64,000 nt of DNA from Caldifermentibacillus hisashii (lineage in GTDB: Bacteria > Bacillota > Bacilli > Bacillales > Caldibacillaceae): the NCBI RefSeq assembly GCF_027568575.1, contig NZ_JANUVP010000018.1; one strand, given 5' to 3'. The translations under genes and the position numbers were made by a program. Positions 1-8,620 of the stretch are shown here, piece after piece. Position 1 is the first letter of the stretch. Every line of letters starts with the position of its first letter. The notes under the pieces are model-generated. The model worked only from the letters and a program-made list of their open reading frames with translations. It had not been told where the DNA came from and made no database searches.

Positions 1-338
1 TTTTGGGTGGAAAACATCATTTTTTGGCGACGAAACCCATTCTCGTCGTCGTTTTGAGGCGGGAAACTCTATTTTTTGGCGACGAGACCCATTCTCGTCG
101 TCATTTTGAGGTGAAAAATGCTCAATTTTGGCGACGAGACCCATTCTCGTCGTCATTTTGAGGCGGGAAACTCTATTTTTTGGAGACGAGCCCCGTTCTC
201 GTCACCATTTTTGGGTGGAAAACATCATTTTTTGGCGACGAAACCCATTCTCGTCGTCGTTTTGAGGCGGGAAACTCTATTTTTTTGCGACGAGCCCTGT
301 TCTCATCACTATTTTGGGCAAAAAATCCTCTTTTATAT
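1..338. repeat. 52-bp tandem repeat array with a hairpin in each unit
   Basis: The GGCGACGA motif starts at 26, 78, 130, 182, 234 and 286 (one base changed in the last), an exact 52-bp period over six units, with a decayed seventh near 338. Each unit holds a small hairpin (GACGAG, 7-nt loop, CTCGTC), followed by a GAGGCGGGAAACTC or GGGTGGAAAACATC spacer and a T-run. Positions 1-78 and 209-286 match almost perfectly, so there is a higher-order repeat of four units (208 bp). The period is not a multiple of three and stops interrupt most frames, so I do not call it coding. It lies downstream of menC and runs off the left edge. Confidence 0.9.
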
Positions 339-452
339 CGATGAAACATCCCAGCCGTCTTTAAAATATGCGAATCTCAAATAAGAATGAAAATAATGAT
401 GAACAACCTTTGCCAAACAGTTTGTACGTCGCGCACAAAGCGGCCCTGTTTC

Positions 453-1568
453 CTAAACAGCACGTTTTTGATAAATTTCCCTATGTACTGTCACTGCATG
501 CAATCGTTTTTGATTTATGGAAAAGCCGATTCCCGCTTTGTCGGGTACAGAAATCCACCCGTTTTTTACTTCAATTTCCGGTTCGGTAATATCTTCCTCC
601 CAATAGTTTGTCGAAGCCGGTATATCGCCGGGAAGGGTAAAGCCGGGTAATGAGGCGAGTGCAAGGTTAAACGCTTTTGAAATCCCAAACTCAATCATGC
701 CGCCGCACCATAATTGAATTTGATTTTTTCTACATAAATGATGGATGTCCAGTGCATTTTGCAATCCGCCGACACGTCCAATTTTCACATTCATCACTTG
801 GCAGCTGCCTAATTGAATCGCACTTTTTGCATCATGGAAACTGACAATACTTTCATCTAAACAAATCGGTGTTTGGATTTGTTTTTGTAAAATCGCATGT
901 TCGACTAGATCATCGTCCCCCAATGGTTGCTCAATCATCATCAACTGAAATTCATCAAGAGCCTGCAATTTTTTTACATCATCCAATGAATAAGCAGAAT
1001 TAGCATCGACCATTAACGGAAGATCGGGAAACTGATTGCGAATCTCCTTTATATAGGAATAATCAAGCCCCGGTTGAATTTTGATTTTTATTCGCTGATA
1101 TCCAAGGTCGTGGAATTTTCCTATTTGTTCAATCGCTTCTTTCTTGTTTTTAGCGGCAACGACTGCTCCGGCGGCAACTTGCTTTCGTTCTCCCCCGATC
1201 ATTTCCGCAATGGACCGGTTGTTTCTTTTTCCATATAAATCCCATATCGCTGTTTCCAGTCCCGCTTTTGCCATATGATTTCCTTTAATTTTGGCAAATA
1301 ATTGAGATACGTTTTGCGGCTGTTCAATTTTTGTGCGAAATAGGATTGGAATCAAGAAATCTTGCAATATATGATAAGCGGTTTGTACTGTTTCTTCCGT
1401 ATACCATGGGGAGGAAAAAGCCACCACTTCGCCAAATCCTGATAACCCGTCTTTATCAACTACTTCAACAATAATCGACTCCCTTGTTGTGACTGTTGCA
1501 AGATGAGTTGTAAAAGGCTTCTTTAACGGCATCTCAATAACCCTTAATATTACTTTTTCAATCTCCAT
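453..1568 (-). CDS. menC: o-succinylbenzoate synthase
   Basis: Enolase-superfamily enzyme that dehydrates SHCHC to o-succinylbenzoate in menaquinone synthesis (cytoplasm). The 371 residues show the family layout: an N-terminal capping domain, then a barrel with the KxK pair at K161/K163, metal ligands D188 (VDAN), E213 (IEQP) and D238 (LDES), and the second base K262 (VKIG). All key residues are present. The ATG at 1568 follows an AAGAAGG site. It is the last men gene here and lies directly after menH, where B. subtilis would have menB and menE in between. N-acylamino-acid racemase activity is the usual alternative for this subfamily, but the men context favours MenC. Confidence 0.93.
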   Translation of the reverse strand: MEIEKVILRVIEMPLKKPFTTHLATVTTRESIIVEVVDKDGLSGFGEVVAFSSPWYTEETVQTAYHILQDFLIPILFRTKIEQPQNVSQLFAKIKGNHMAKAGLETAIWDLYGKRNNRSIAEMIGGERKQVAAGAVVAAKNKKEAIEQIGKFHDLGYQRIKIKIQPGLDYSYIKEIRNQFPDLPLMVDANSAYSLDDVKKLQALDEFQLMMIEQPLGDDDLVEHAILQKQIQTPICLDESIVSFHDAKSAIQLGSCQVMNVKIGRVGGLQNALDIHHLCRKNQIQLWCGGMIEFGISKAFNLALASLPGFTLPGDIPASTNYWEEDITEPEIEVKNGWISVPDKAGIGFSINQKRLHAVTVHREIYQKRAV

Positions 1569-1630
1569 GTAATTTACCTTCTTATGAAATTTGTTTTATA
1601 AAAAACCTAATTAAATTAGCTGAAAAAATC

Positions 1631-1783
1631 ATTTGAACGAATGATAGTTGAAACGAGTAATGGTACTCTAAATGCATAAAAAAACGTAAAACAGATTGGT
1701 CAAATGATAGTCGAAACGAGCAAAAAACATTTTAGGCATTCTATTTACTTAAAAAGCGTAAAATTGATTGCTCGAATGATACT
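1631..1783. repeat. decayed tandem copies of the menH 3' end
   Basis: The last codons of menH (1751-1783) have a 33-bp copy at 1679-1711, offset 72 bp, with about 27 of 33 bases identical. A further partial copy at about 1631-1659 shares the GATAGTYGAAACGAG core with the 1679 copy (Y = C or T). The stretch fills the 172-bp menC-menH gap and contains no gene. Confidence 0.75.
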
Positions 1784-2541
1784 GGGTCTTCCAAGTGCAC
1801 TGCATGTCCGACATTCGGGAAGACAATGCGCTGACAATTAGGTAAGTCAGCTTCCATTTCTTTGGCAATTTGGCAAAACTTTTGATCAATTTCACCGGTT
1901 AACAAAAGTACAGGGATTTCGCATTTCTGGAGACGATCCCACCAAGAAGGTTGTCTCCCTGTACCCATTCCCCGTAAACTGTTTGCCAATCCAAGCGGGG
2001 AGTTCTTTAAGCGTTGTTTGCGGATCGATTTTTGCACTTGTTCCGGCAACTGGGTTTGACTTTTAAATAGCGGTATGTTTTCCCAATAATTGACAAAATG
2101 CTCGATTCCGTCCTCTAAAATAGTATTTGCCAAATGCTCATCTTGCCGGATGCGGTTTTTTCTTTCTTCCTCGGTTTTTAAACCAGGGGAGCTACTTTCA
2201 AGAATTAATGTTTTTACACGTTCCGGATAGAACATGGTAAAACTTAGAGCAAGCCGGCCGCCCATTGAATAACCCAGCAAATGAATTCGGTTGATGCCCA
2301 GAATATTTAACATGTCGCATAAATCTTTTGCCACAGCTTCCATTGTGTATCTATTCGGATCGGCCGGTGCGTCCGATTTACCATGACCAATAATATCAAT
2401 TGTAATAACTTTAAAGGAATCCGATAACCGGGACAGCTTCCAGGTTGAAACATCTCCGGTAAATCCATGCAATAGCATTAGAGGTTCCCCTTTACCGGCT
2501 ATTTCGTAATAATAGTTGACACCGTTTAGATTAATGACCAT
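1741..2541 (-). CDS. menH: SHCHC synthase (MenH, alpha/beta hydrolase)
   Basis: Converts SEPHCHC to SHCHC by 2,5-elimination of pyruvate in the menaquinone pathway. It is a 266-residue alpha/beta hydrolase with an LHGFTG oxyanion-loop motif near residue 24, the nucleophile elbow GYSMGG with S92, and the likely acid and base D219 and H246, which complete a triad. The start overlaps the menD 3' end by 11 bp, so translation is probably coupled. Its 3' end has decayed copies downstream. The men context separates it from generic esterases. Confidence 0.92.
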   Translation of the reverse strand: MVINLNGVNYYYEIAGKGEPLMLLHGFTGDVSTWKLSRLSDSFKVITIDIIGHGKSDAPADPNRYTMEAVAKDLCDMLNILGINRIHLLGYSMGGRLALSFTMFYPERVKTLILESSSPGLKTEEERKNRIRQDEHLANTILEDGIEHFVNYWENIPLFKSQTQLPEQVQKSIRKQRLKNSPLGLANSLRGMGTGRQPSWWDRLQKCEIPVLLLTGEIDQKFCQIAKEMEADLPNCQRIVFPNVGHAVHLEDPVSFEQSILRFLSK

Positions 2542-4276
2542 TTTTCATCGCCTCAAAATACCGGTCTATTTCTTCCCCGATAAGTCGCCACATATTGCGA
2601 TGGGATTCAAGATTCGCTTGCCGATTGGTTTGAACTTCAATAACATGAATCCCGCTTTTTTCGGTCGTTGCTTCAATTGCTTGGTCAAATTCTCCCCAAT
2701 TGGTTATTTTACAATATTCTCCGCCATACATTTTCATCGCATAGGAAAAATCAATGCCGATTGGTGTCCCAAATAACAGTTCATAATGTCTATCAAGCTT
2801 GGATTGCGGGAGAAATGAGAATATACCTCCACCGTCATTGTTAATTAAAATAATATTGATGGAAATATCATTCAATTTTGCGGCAAGCAGCCCGTTTAAA
2901 TCATGGAAAAACGATAAATCCCCAATCACAAGATAAAGCGGGTTTCTGTATACAGCGGCTCCGATTGCCGTGGAGACGACACCGTCAATTCCGTTTGCTC
3001 CGCGATTTGCCATTAGATGTATATTTTTCCTCGTTTGATGGAAAAAAGTATCCACGTCACGAATCGGCATACTGTTTCCGGCAAAAATCGTACTGTTTTC
3101 CGGGATCACTTTTGCTAATTCATAAATAACTTTTCCTTCATCAAGATCATTCATTGATTTTAAGTAAGAAGCGATAGTTTCCTTCGCGATATGATTTAAG
3201 TCTTTCCAAATTGAAAAATATTGTGTCTGCCGTGCTTCTATAAAAAACGCCTTGATTGTGTGACAGAATATTGCTTCATCACATTGAACCATCATTGTTC
3301 CCAAGTTTTGCGGGTCACGCCAACCGGAACCGCCATCGACAATAATATGCGGTGACTGCCGCCATTTTTTTAGAAATAGAGTGAGCGATTTCGATACAGG
3401 CATACTCCCAAAGCGAATAATAAGGTCCGGTCTCAGCATGTTTACGGCTTGTTCATTTTTCAAAATCGCATCGTAATTATCAATGACTTGAGAATCGGTA
3501 GCTGTGCTGCCACGCAATTGGGACAACGGATCTGCAATAATTGGGTAGCCGGTTAATTGGGCGAATTGATGGATCGCCTCGGCCAATTCAGGTTTATCGA
3601 TATCACCGACAATAATCAGACCGTTTTCAATTTGTTGGATTTGCTCAGCTATTTCACGTGCTGTTTCATTGGATATAGTAAGATTTCCTTGACTAATCTT
3701 CAATTCTTTTATTTTTTCAGTGAAAGGATATGGTTCTAGTATTGGTAGGAGCGGTTCACGCAATGGAAAATTGAGGTGAACCGGTCCTTGTAAATGGCCT
3801 GTTGCTTCCTTTACCGCCCGTACAGCGGTATGAAATGCGTACGGTTTTTGTCCAATTTCAGGTAAGGCCAGGTCAGTAAACCAACGAACATGATTTCCGT
3901 ATAGATGAATTTGGTCAATGGCTTGCGGGGCACCGACATCCCTTAGTTCATGAGGCCGGTCTGCCGTTAAAATGATTAGCGGAACTCTTGATAGATTTGC
4001 TTCGATAACAGCAGGAAAATAATTGGCTGCTGCGGTTCCGGATGTACATAATAAAGCAACCGGTCTTTGGGAAGCTTTTGCCATACCGAGTGCAAAAAAT
4101 CCGGCAGACCGTTCATCGATATTCATATACACATTTAAATCGCGATTTTCTGCAATTAGTAAAGCAAGAGGGGTTGAGCGAGACCCGGGACTAATCACAA
4201 CATCTTTTACTCCTGCTTGAACAAGACCGGAAACGAATGCGGCTAAATATTCGGTTAGTGCTTCTTGATGATTCAT
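2531..4276 (-). CDS. menD: SEPHCHC synthase (MenD)
   Basis: ThDP-dependent enzyme that adds the succinic-semialdehyde unit from 2-oxoglutarate to isochorismate, the first committed menaquinone step. The 581 residues have the usual three-domain layout: an N-terminal pyrimidine domain with the catalytic glutamate E55 (DERSAGF), a middle domain, and a C-terminal pyrophosphate domain with GDLSFFHDLNG at 452-462. The ATG at 4276 follows a GGAAGGAG site. It sits 66 bp after menF and overlaps menH, so menF-D-H read as one operon. Its initiation region is partly duplicated upstream (4326-4360). Confidence 0.96.
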   Translation of the reverse strand: MNHQEALTEYLAAFVSGLVQAGVKDVVISPGSRSTPLALLIAENRDLNVYMNIDERSAGFFALGMAKASQRPVALLCTSGTAAANYFPAVIEANLSRVPLIILTADRPHELRDVGAPQAIDQIHLYGNHVRWFTDLALPEIGQKPYAFHTAVRAVKEATGHLQGPVHLNFPLREPLLPILEPYPFTEKIKELKISQGNLTISNETAREIAEQIQQIENGLIIVGDIDKPELAEAIHQFAQLTGYPIIADPLSQLRGSTATDSQVIDNYDAILKNEQAVNMLRPDLIIRFGSMPVSKSLTLFLKKWRQSPHIIVDGGSGWRDPQNLGTMMVQCDEAIFCHTIKAFFIEARQTQYFSIWKDLNHIAKETIASYLKSMNDLDEGKVIYELAKVIPENSTIFAGNSMPIRDVDTFFHQTRKNIHLMANRGANGIDGVVSTAIGAAVYRNPLYLVIGDLSFFHDLNGLLAAKLNDISINIILINNDGGGIFSFLPQSKLDRHYELLFGTPIGIDFSYAMKMYGGEYCKITNWGEFDQAIEATTEKSGIHVIEVQTNRQANLESHRNMWRLIGEEIDRYFEAMKNGH

Positions 4277-4360
4277 TGTTTTTCTCCTTCCTCAAACCAC
4301 TCATAAATCAATTTCATCGATAAAATAATGCTTCTTGATGATTTATTTTTCTTCTCCTCC
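4256..4360. repeat. duplicated menD translation-start region at the menF 3' end
   Basis: The menD start segment 4256-4291 (ribosome site, start codon and first codons) has a close copy at 4326-4360, offset 70 bp. On the coding strand both read GGAGAA, an A-rich stretch, then AATCATCAAGAAGCA. The upstream copy lacks an ATG, and the menF stop codon (4343-4345) lies inside it. This suggests a short duplication that now forms the menF C-terminal codons and the menF-menD spacer. Confidence 0.8.
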
Positions 4361-5740
4361 CAGCGCATGCAGCATAGGGCGAAACTTTATTCGTGTTTCG
4401 ATTAATTCATCTTGCGGATTTGAATCTGGGACTAATCCACAACCTGCATATAATATTGCATTGTTATTTTGAATTAAGCCGGAACGTATGCCAACGATAA
4501 ATTCGCCATTGCCTCGAAAATCTGTCCAACCGATTGGACCGGCATAGAGTCCGCGATCCATTTTTTCTTTTTCACGGATTATTTTCAATGCTTCTATCGT
4601 AGGTACTCCTCCTAAGGCAGGAGTTGGGTGAAGCCGTTCGACCATTTTGAAAATCGATTGTCCTGCTTTGGCCCTTCCTGTAATTGGTGTATATAAATGT
4701 TGAATGGCCGGTGTTTTCATTAAAATCGGCTCTTCCGGGACAATTAAGTTCGTACAAATGGGATTTAGTGCATTTTTGATCATGTTTACAACCAGCTGAT
4801 GTTCATATCGGTTTTTTGCGTCATTTAATAAATTCTTACCGAGCCATTCGTCTTCACCCGGATCTTTGCTTCTTGGTGCAGATCCGGCTAGACATGTGGA
4901 TAATACTTCTTCACCGGTTTTTTTCACTAATCGTTCCGGCGATGCCCCCAGAAAACAGCTGGAACCGGATTCTAATGCAAACGCGAAACTACCGGGTTGG
5001 TTTCTTCTTAGTTGTTCCAAAACTGTTGCAATGGAAGGCGATTTCGTAAATTCAATGATCATTTTTCTTGCCAAAACGACTTTTTTTATATCGGTGGATT
5101 TTAGCAGGTTTACAATATCTTCAACTGCTTTCACCCATTCGGCTTGTCCTATTTCCGTACATGAAGTCATCGAGACTTGTTCAACAGCAACAGTCGATTG
5201 CCGGGCCAATAAATCGTTCATGTATTCCTCTATATGTTTATATTGGGAAGTTTTGTTTTCCACAGCTGGATCCATGATTTGGTTAAAGGTTAAAAAGTGT
5301 TGACCATTTACGACTGTCAGCATGTATTTTGGCAAATAAAAGAAGGTGTCTCCAAAATCGCTCCATTCTTGTTCTTTTCCTGTATCCGGGTCAAAAGAAA
5401 AGCCGCCGAAAAGAAGCGGTCCCGTTCCGATTATGGAGGAACCTTCTATTTCAGCATTTTGAACGATATCTTTCCAAAATTGATGAATATCATCAAAACG
5501 ATTTTTTTTAGCCAGGTTGGAAAATAGTAAAGCAGCTCCAACGCCAACTAAATAAAAATCTTCATTAGCACTCTTCCAGAAAAATCGTTTTCCTTCTGTA
5601 TTTGGAGTGCCCTGTTTATAAAAGACAACCGGATCAAATGGATCAATCGGTGTCGTTAAACTAAATAGTGTTTTTTGTTTTGTTTCAAGTTGTTTGATTA
5701 TATTTGAATGTGCAATAGCTTGATTTTCCGCTCGTAACAT
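4343..5740 (-). CDS. menF: isochorismate synthase (MenF)
   Basis: Chorismate-utilising enzyme that isomerises chorismate to isochorismate for menaquinone. The 465 residues have the family C-terminal domain, with GSFAFALESGSSCFLGASPERL near 280-300, the HLYTPITG segment, HPTPALGGVPT and a final GCGLVPDSNPQDE-to-RPMLHALG block. HPTPALGG is typical of isochorismate rather than anthranilate synthases; trpE, with its own partners, lies elsewhere in the window. The start at 5740 follows a weak GGAG site. It heads the men cluster, and I see no clear attenuator upstream. Confidence 0.94.
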   Translation of the reverse strand: MLRAENQAIAHSNIIKQLETKQKTLFSLTTPIDPFDPVVFYKQGTPNTEGKRFFWKSANEDFYLVGVGAALLFSNLAKKNRFDDIHQFWKDIVQNAEIEGSSIIGTGPLLFGGFSFDPDTGKEQEWSDFGDTFFYLPKYMLTVVNGQHFLTFNQIMDPAVENKTSQYKHIEEYMNDLLARQSTVAVEQVSMTSCTEIGQAEWVKAVEDIVNLLKSTDIKKVVLARKMIIEFTKSPSIATVLEQLRRNQPGSFAFALESGSSCFLGASPERLVKKTGEEVLSTCLAGSAPRSKDPGEDEWLGKNLLNDAKNRYEHQLVVNMIKNALNPICTNLIVPEEPILMKTPAIQHLYTPITGRAKAGQSIFKMVERLHPTPALGGVPTIEALKIIREKEKMDRGLYAGPIGWTDFRGNGEFIVGIRSGLIQNNNAILYAGCGLVPDSNPQDELIETRIKFRPMLHALGGEEK

Positions 5741-6193
5741 TTCTCAAGGCTCCAATCTAGAATTATTATCGATAATATTATATCTTAAATCTGCTCATAA
5801 TTGGAGGTTTAGCTCTTATTGGAAAGTTGAAAGTAAAAGTGGCGGATTCCGGGGAGGCATCTCATTGTAAGAAAAATCATTCGTTGCACACAGAAATTTT
5901 TTGGTAAATACATTGGAGCCTATCCGACTTTTTAATGATAGTTGACTTTTGGCCACTCTCGTCCTCTGATTACATCGGTGTGTACTCACAATGGCGATCG
6001 GATAGACTCCTGATAAGCATGATTTTTATATCAATTGTAAAAACCTCATCAATCTAGGTACAGCAGATGTTATACCGCTATTTTTTATATTAATTTGCAA
6101 AACTGCTTGCAACTCCAACAATCCCGGTACACTAGATGTTTCATACAGTTATCTGTATAGCGACTATTAAAAACTCACCAAGTCCAAGTACAC
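5741..6193. other. 458-bp intergenic region menF / ykuK, no gene seen
   Basis: No supported gene. It holds a long-range inverted repeat (GGAGCCTATCCGA at 5915-5927 against TCGGATAGACTCC at 5998-6010, one mismatch) and, from about 6030, degenerate copies of the ykuK 3' end. menF and ykuK are both on the minus strand, so the menF promoter must lie here; I cannot pick it with confidence. Confidence 0.6.
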
Positions 6194-6234
6194 TACCGTT
6201 ATTTTGTATAGCGATTCGCATAACAGCTTGCGAC
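6073..6234. repeat. degenerate tandem copies of the ykuK 3' end
   Basis: 6073-6113 and 6194-6234 align over 41 bp without gaps, with about 32 identities (offset 121 bp). The second copy contains the last codons and stop of ykuK. A third partial copy around 6141-6166 repeats the TTATCTGTATAGCGA core. The flanking AANCTCANCAANYYNAGGTAC-like sequence also recurs (6030-6060 and 6166-6190). Confidence 0.7.
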
Positions 6235-6735
6235 AAAGCTTTCCGGTTTTATTTTCGGTTCCACCCCGATCGATTCCATACGGGAAACCATTTCTTTTAC
6301 AAACTTTCTTGTTTTATTTTTCCGACCTGCACCTATATCGATATGTCCTTCAATGATCAAACTGGCTCCTCTGTATATATTTGGCAAGATAATATCAATC
6401 AATCGGTTTTTCTTTTCTTCAGTAAATAACGAAACCACTTCCTCTGTTAAAGTTGTTTCAAAAGAGATCCGTTCGTGTAAATTTGTCATTTTCCTTGGAA
6501 CAATCACTTTACGAATACATGCCCAGACTCCTTTTCTTTCACGCTGAATGACAATTCCGGTAATGAATCTCGTGTCATCTTTATGAACTTGGGAATCTGT
6601 ACCGAACATAAGTCGATAGTTTCCGGTCGGATCACTTTGCATAAACCGGATAATATGTTGAAACACATCTTCAAAAGACATGTTTTTTTCTGTCAAATTC
6701 TGAAATTTGTCATTGAAAACAGGGAATTTTCTCAT
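6199..6735 (-). CDS. ykuK: YkuK-family RNase H-like protein (DUF458)
   Basis: 178 residues matching the YkuK/DUF458 family, predicted to have an RNase H-like fold. Recognisable blocks are MFGTDSQVHKDDTRFITGI near 43-61 (the acidic D of the first strand), IIEGHIDIGAGRKNKTR near 128-143, and a conserved C-terminal ESFVASCYANRYTK. No substrate is established, although the family occurs in many Firmicutes. The ATG at 6735 follows AAAGGAG. It is apparently monocistronic. In B. subtilis ykuK lies near ykuI; here a YkuI homolog is about 12 kb away. Confidence 0.85.
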   Translation of the reverse strand: MRKFPVFNDKFQNLTEKNMSFEDVFQHIIRFMQSDPTGNYRLMFGTDSQVHKDDTRFITGIVIQRERKGVWACIRKVIVPRKMTNLHERISFETTLTEEVVSLFTEEKKNRLIDIILPNIYRGASLIIEGHIDIGAGRKNKTRKFVKEMVSRMESIGVEPKIKPESFVASCYANRYTK

Positions 6736-6923
6736 ACTCCTTTCATATATAAATAGCCAGTTCTATTTTTAGTATATTCAACAGGAACCTGATTTTTCAT
6801 TTCAGTAAAGTAAACTTTTGATAAACTACATGAAAATGTTTTATCCAGTAAGGAAAGATGATTTACGGAACGGGGAGCTCGATTTTTTGAAGACAAAGCT
6901 TACGAAATTTTTCATAAAAACCC

Positions 6924-6973
6924 CTGTAATCCATAATAGAACATGTTATAATTAATAGTCCATGTTCTATTAT
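6924..6973 (+). promoter_or_regulatory. putative promoter with palindromic operator before the MATE gene
   Basis: Perfect 13-bp arms ATAATAGAACATG (6933-6945) and CATGTTCTATTAT (6961-6973) flank a TATAAT box at 6947-6952. A palindrome centred on a -10 box about 70 bp before the MATE start is what a repressor site would look like. The -35 (CTGTAA, 6924-6929) is weak. No regulator gene lies next to it. Confidence 0.5.
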
Positions 6974-7021
6974 TAAATTAATGATTTTATTTATAAATAC
7001 GTGACAAAGAAGTGTTGAATA

Positions 7022-8470
7022 ATGAATAAAAGAAAATTGATTCAAAAGAGCCGACGTCAACTGCCGGCTCAAAATGAAAACCGTACGCGAACAAAATTAA
7101 AACAAAAAACGATCTATTTACTAAATAAATACTTTACCGGTGACTCCATTCGCTATCAAGAAGTTATCTCGATCATTATTCCGATTTTAGTCGACCAAGC
7201 CTTTTTAATTTTCATGAGCTTACTGAACACGGCGATGGTTGCTTCAGCCGGGGTTGCTGCAGTTAGTGCCGTTAATATGGTTGACTCCCTGAATATTTTT
7301 TTAGTAAACGTATTTATTGCTATTGCTACTGGTGGTACGGTCATCGTTGCTCAATATAAAGGTATCGGGAATCGGAAAATGGTCACCAAGACTGCGACAC
7401 AAGCAGTATCAGCGGTAACCATTTTTTCCGTTTTACTTAGTGTCCTCGTTATCATTTTTCATGGACCTACATTGAATTTGTTGTTTGGGGATGCAGAAGC
7501 AGATGTTTTGCATAATGCGAAACTTTATTTAATCGGGAGTTGTTTTTCTTATCCTTTCATCGCCATTTATCAAGCTGTTTGCGGCGGATTAAGAGGAGTT
7601 GGGGAAACGAAACCGGTTCTGGTGCTTTCTTTACTAATGAATCTTGTTAATACGATTTTGAATGTTATTCTAATCACAATTGCTGATTTAGGCGTCTTAG
7701 GTTTAGTTATTTCTGTTATCACGGCAAGAATCATAGGGATGGCCGCTTCCTTACTTTATATTATAAAATATAATCACACGATCCGGTTTCGAATCAAAGA
7801 GGCTTTACACTTGGATTTTTCCATTTTAAAAAAGGTGATGTTTATCGGCATCCCGTTTGCTGCGGAGCAATTATTTTTCAATGGCGGAAAGCTGATCACC
7901 CAAACATTTATCGTTAAATTAGGGACGCTGGCTTTGACTGCAAATGCAATTGCCGGTTCCATTACGTTACTGTTTCAAATCGGTCCGAATGCACTCAGTA
8001 TTGCGATTGTTACTGTCGTTGGGCAATGTATCGGCAGGAGAAACATTCGCGATGCAAGGCGATTTACTATGTCTTTCATTGGTTTGTCATCACTGTTTTA
8101 TATTGTAACATCCGCCGTGTTAATGCCACTTTTCCCTTTGTTGATGAAAATGTTCAGTGCACCGAATGAAATTATTCATACGATTTTTATTATCGTACTT
8201 ATGTCAGCTATCGCTCAACCGATATTATGGTCAGGCGCATTTATTATGCCTGCCGCATTGAGGGCAGCCGGGGATTCGAATTTTACTTCGGTAGCCGCAT
8301 TGCTCTCCATGTGGTTTGTCCGGGTTGTTCTTGGCTATATTTTAGGAATAACGCTAGGGTTTGGGATTATCGGTGTGTGGGCTGCTATGATCATAGAGTG
8401 GTCTGTCCGCGGAATAGTCTTTTACTTAAGATTTCGCGGGGAAAAATGGTATCAGCATAAATTAGTGTGA
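7022..8470 (+). CDS. MATE-family efflux transporter
   Basis: 482-residue integral membrane protein with about 12 hydrophobic segments from residue 45 on and the two-fold repeat of the multidrug and toxin extrusion family. The first half has the FMSLLNTAMVASAGVAAVSAVN segment (family Q/N-rich helix 1) and GGLRGVGETKP; the second has AAEQLFFNGGKL and PAALRAAGDSNF. It should export cationic drugs or metabolites using a Na+ or H+ gradient. An unusually basic 40-residue N-terminal tail precedes the first helix. The ATG at 7022 has only a weak ribosome site, so the start is uncertain. A palindrome lies over its probable promoter. Confidence 0.88.
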   Translation: MNKRKLIQKSRRQLPAQNENRTRTKLKQKTIYLLNKYFTGDSIRYQEVISIIIPILVDQAFLIFMSLLNTAMVASAGVAAVSAVNMVDSLNIFLVNVFIAIATGGTVIVAQYKGIGNRKMVTKTATQAVSAVTIFSVLLSVLVIIFHGPTLNLLFGDAEADVLHNAKLYLIGSCFSYPFIAIYQAVCGGLRGVGETKPVLVLSLLMNLVNTILNVILITIADLGVLGLVISVITARIIGMAASLLYIIKYNHTIRFRIKEALHLDFSILKKVMFIGIPFAAEQLFFNGGKLITQTFIVKLGTLALTANAIAGSITLLFQIGPNALSIAIVTVVGQCIGRRNIRDARRFTMSFIGLSSLFYIVTSAVLMPLFPLLMKMFSAPNEIIHTIFIIVLMSAIAQPILWSGAFIMPAALRAAGDSNFTSVAALLSMWFVRVVLGYILGITLGFGIIGVWAAMIIEWSVRGIVFYLRFRGEKWYQHKLV

Positions 8471-8555
8471 ATGAAGAGGCTAGCGGGCAAATCTTTTTTT
8501 CAATCGCATTTGATTTTATTGGTGAGAATAAAAACGGAAATAAAATTTTGAAAAA

Positions 8556-8609
8556 GGGACCCATAGACAAGAACTCCTTTATTGAAAGGAAGTTTTCAAA
8601 ACGGGTCCC
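8556..8609. terminator. stem-loop between convergent MATE and pnp genes
   Basis: Arms GGGACCC (8556-8562) and GGGTCCC (8603-8609) enclose a smaller hairpin (AACTCCTTT...AAAGGAAGTT). It lies between two convergent genes and may end transcription from either side, though there is no long T-run. Confidence 0.45.
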
Positions 8610-8620
8610 GCGGCAATTCC

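Noticed and set aside
1..338. CRISPR array
   Set aside because: Units are repeated along their whole length with no unique spacers, and there are no cas genes.
118..384. 88-codon open frame across the 52-bp repeats
   Set aside because: The repeat period is not a multiple of three, so each unit is read in a different frame; there is no ribosome site. The frame is a by-product of the array.
1569..1740. Remnants of menB or menE between menH and menC
   Set aside because: The gap resembles the menH 3' end only; no MenB (crotonase) or MenE (acyl-CoA ligase) motif is readable.
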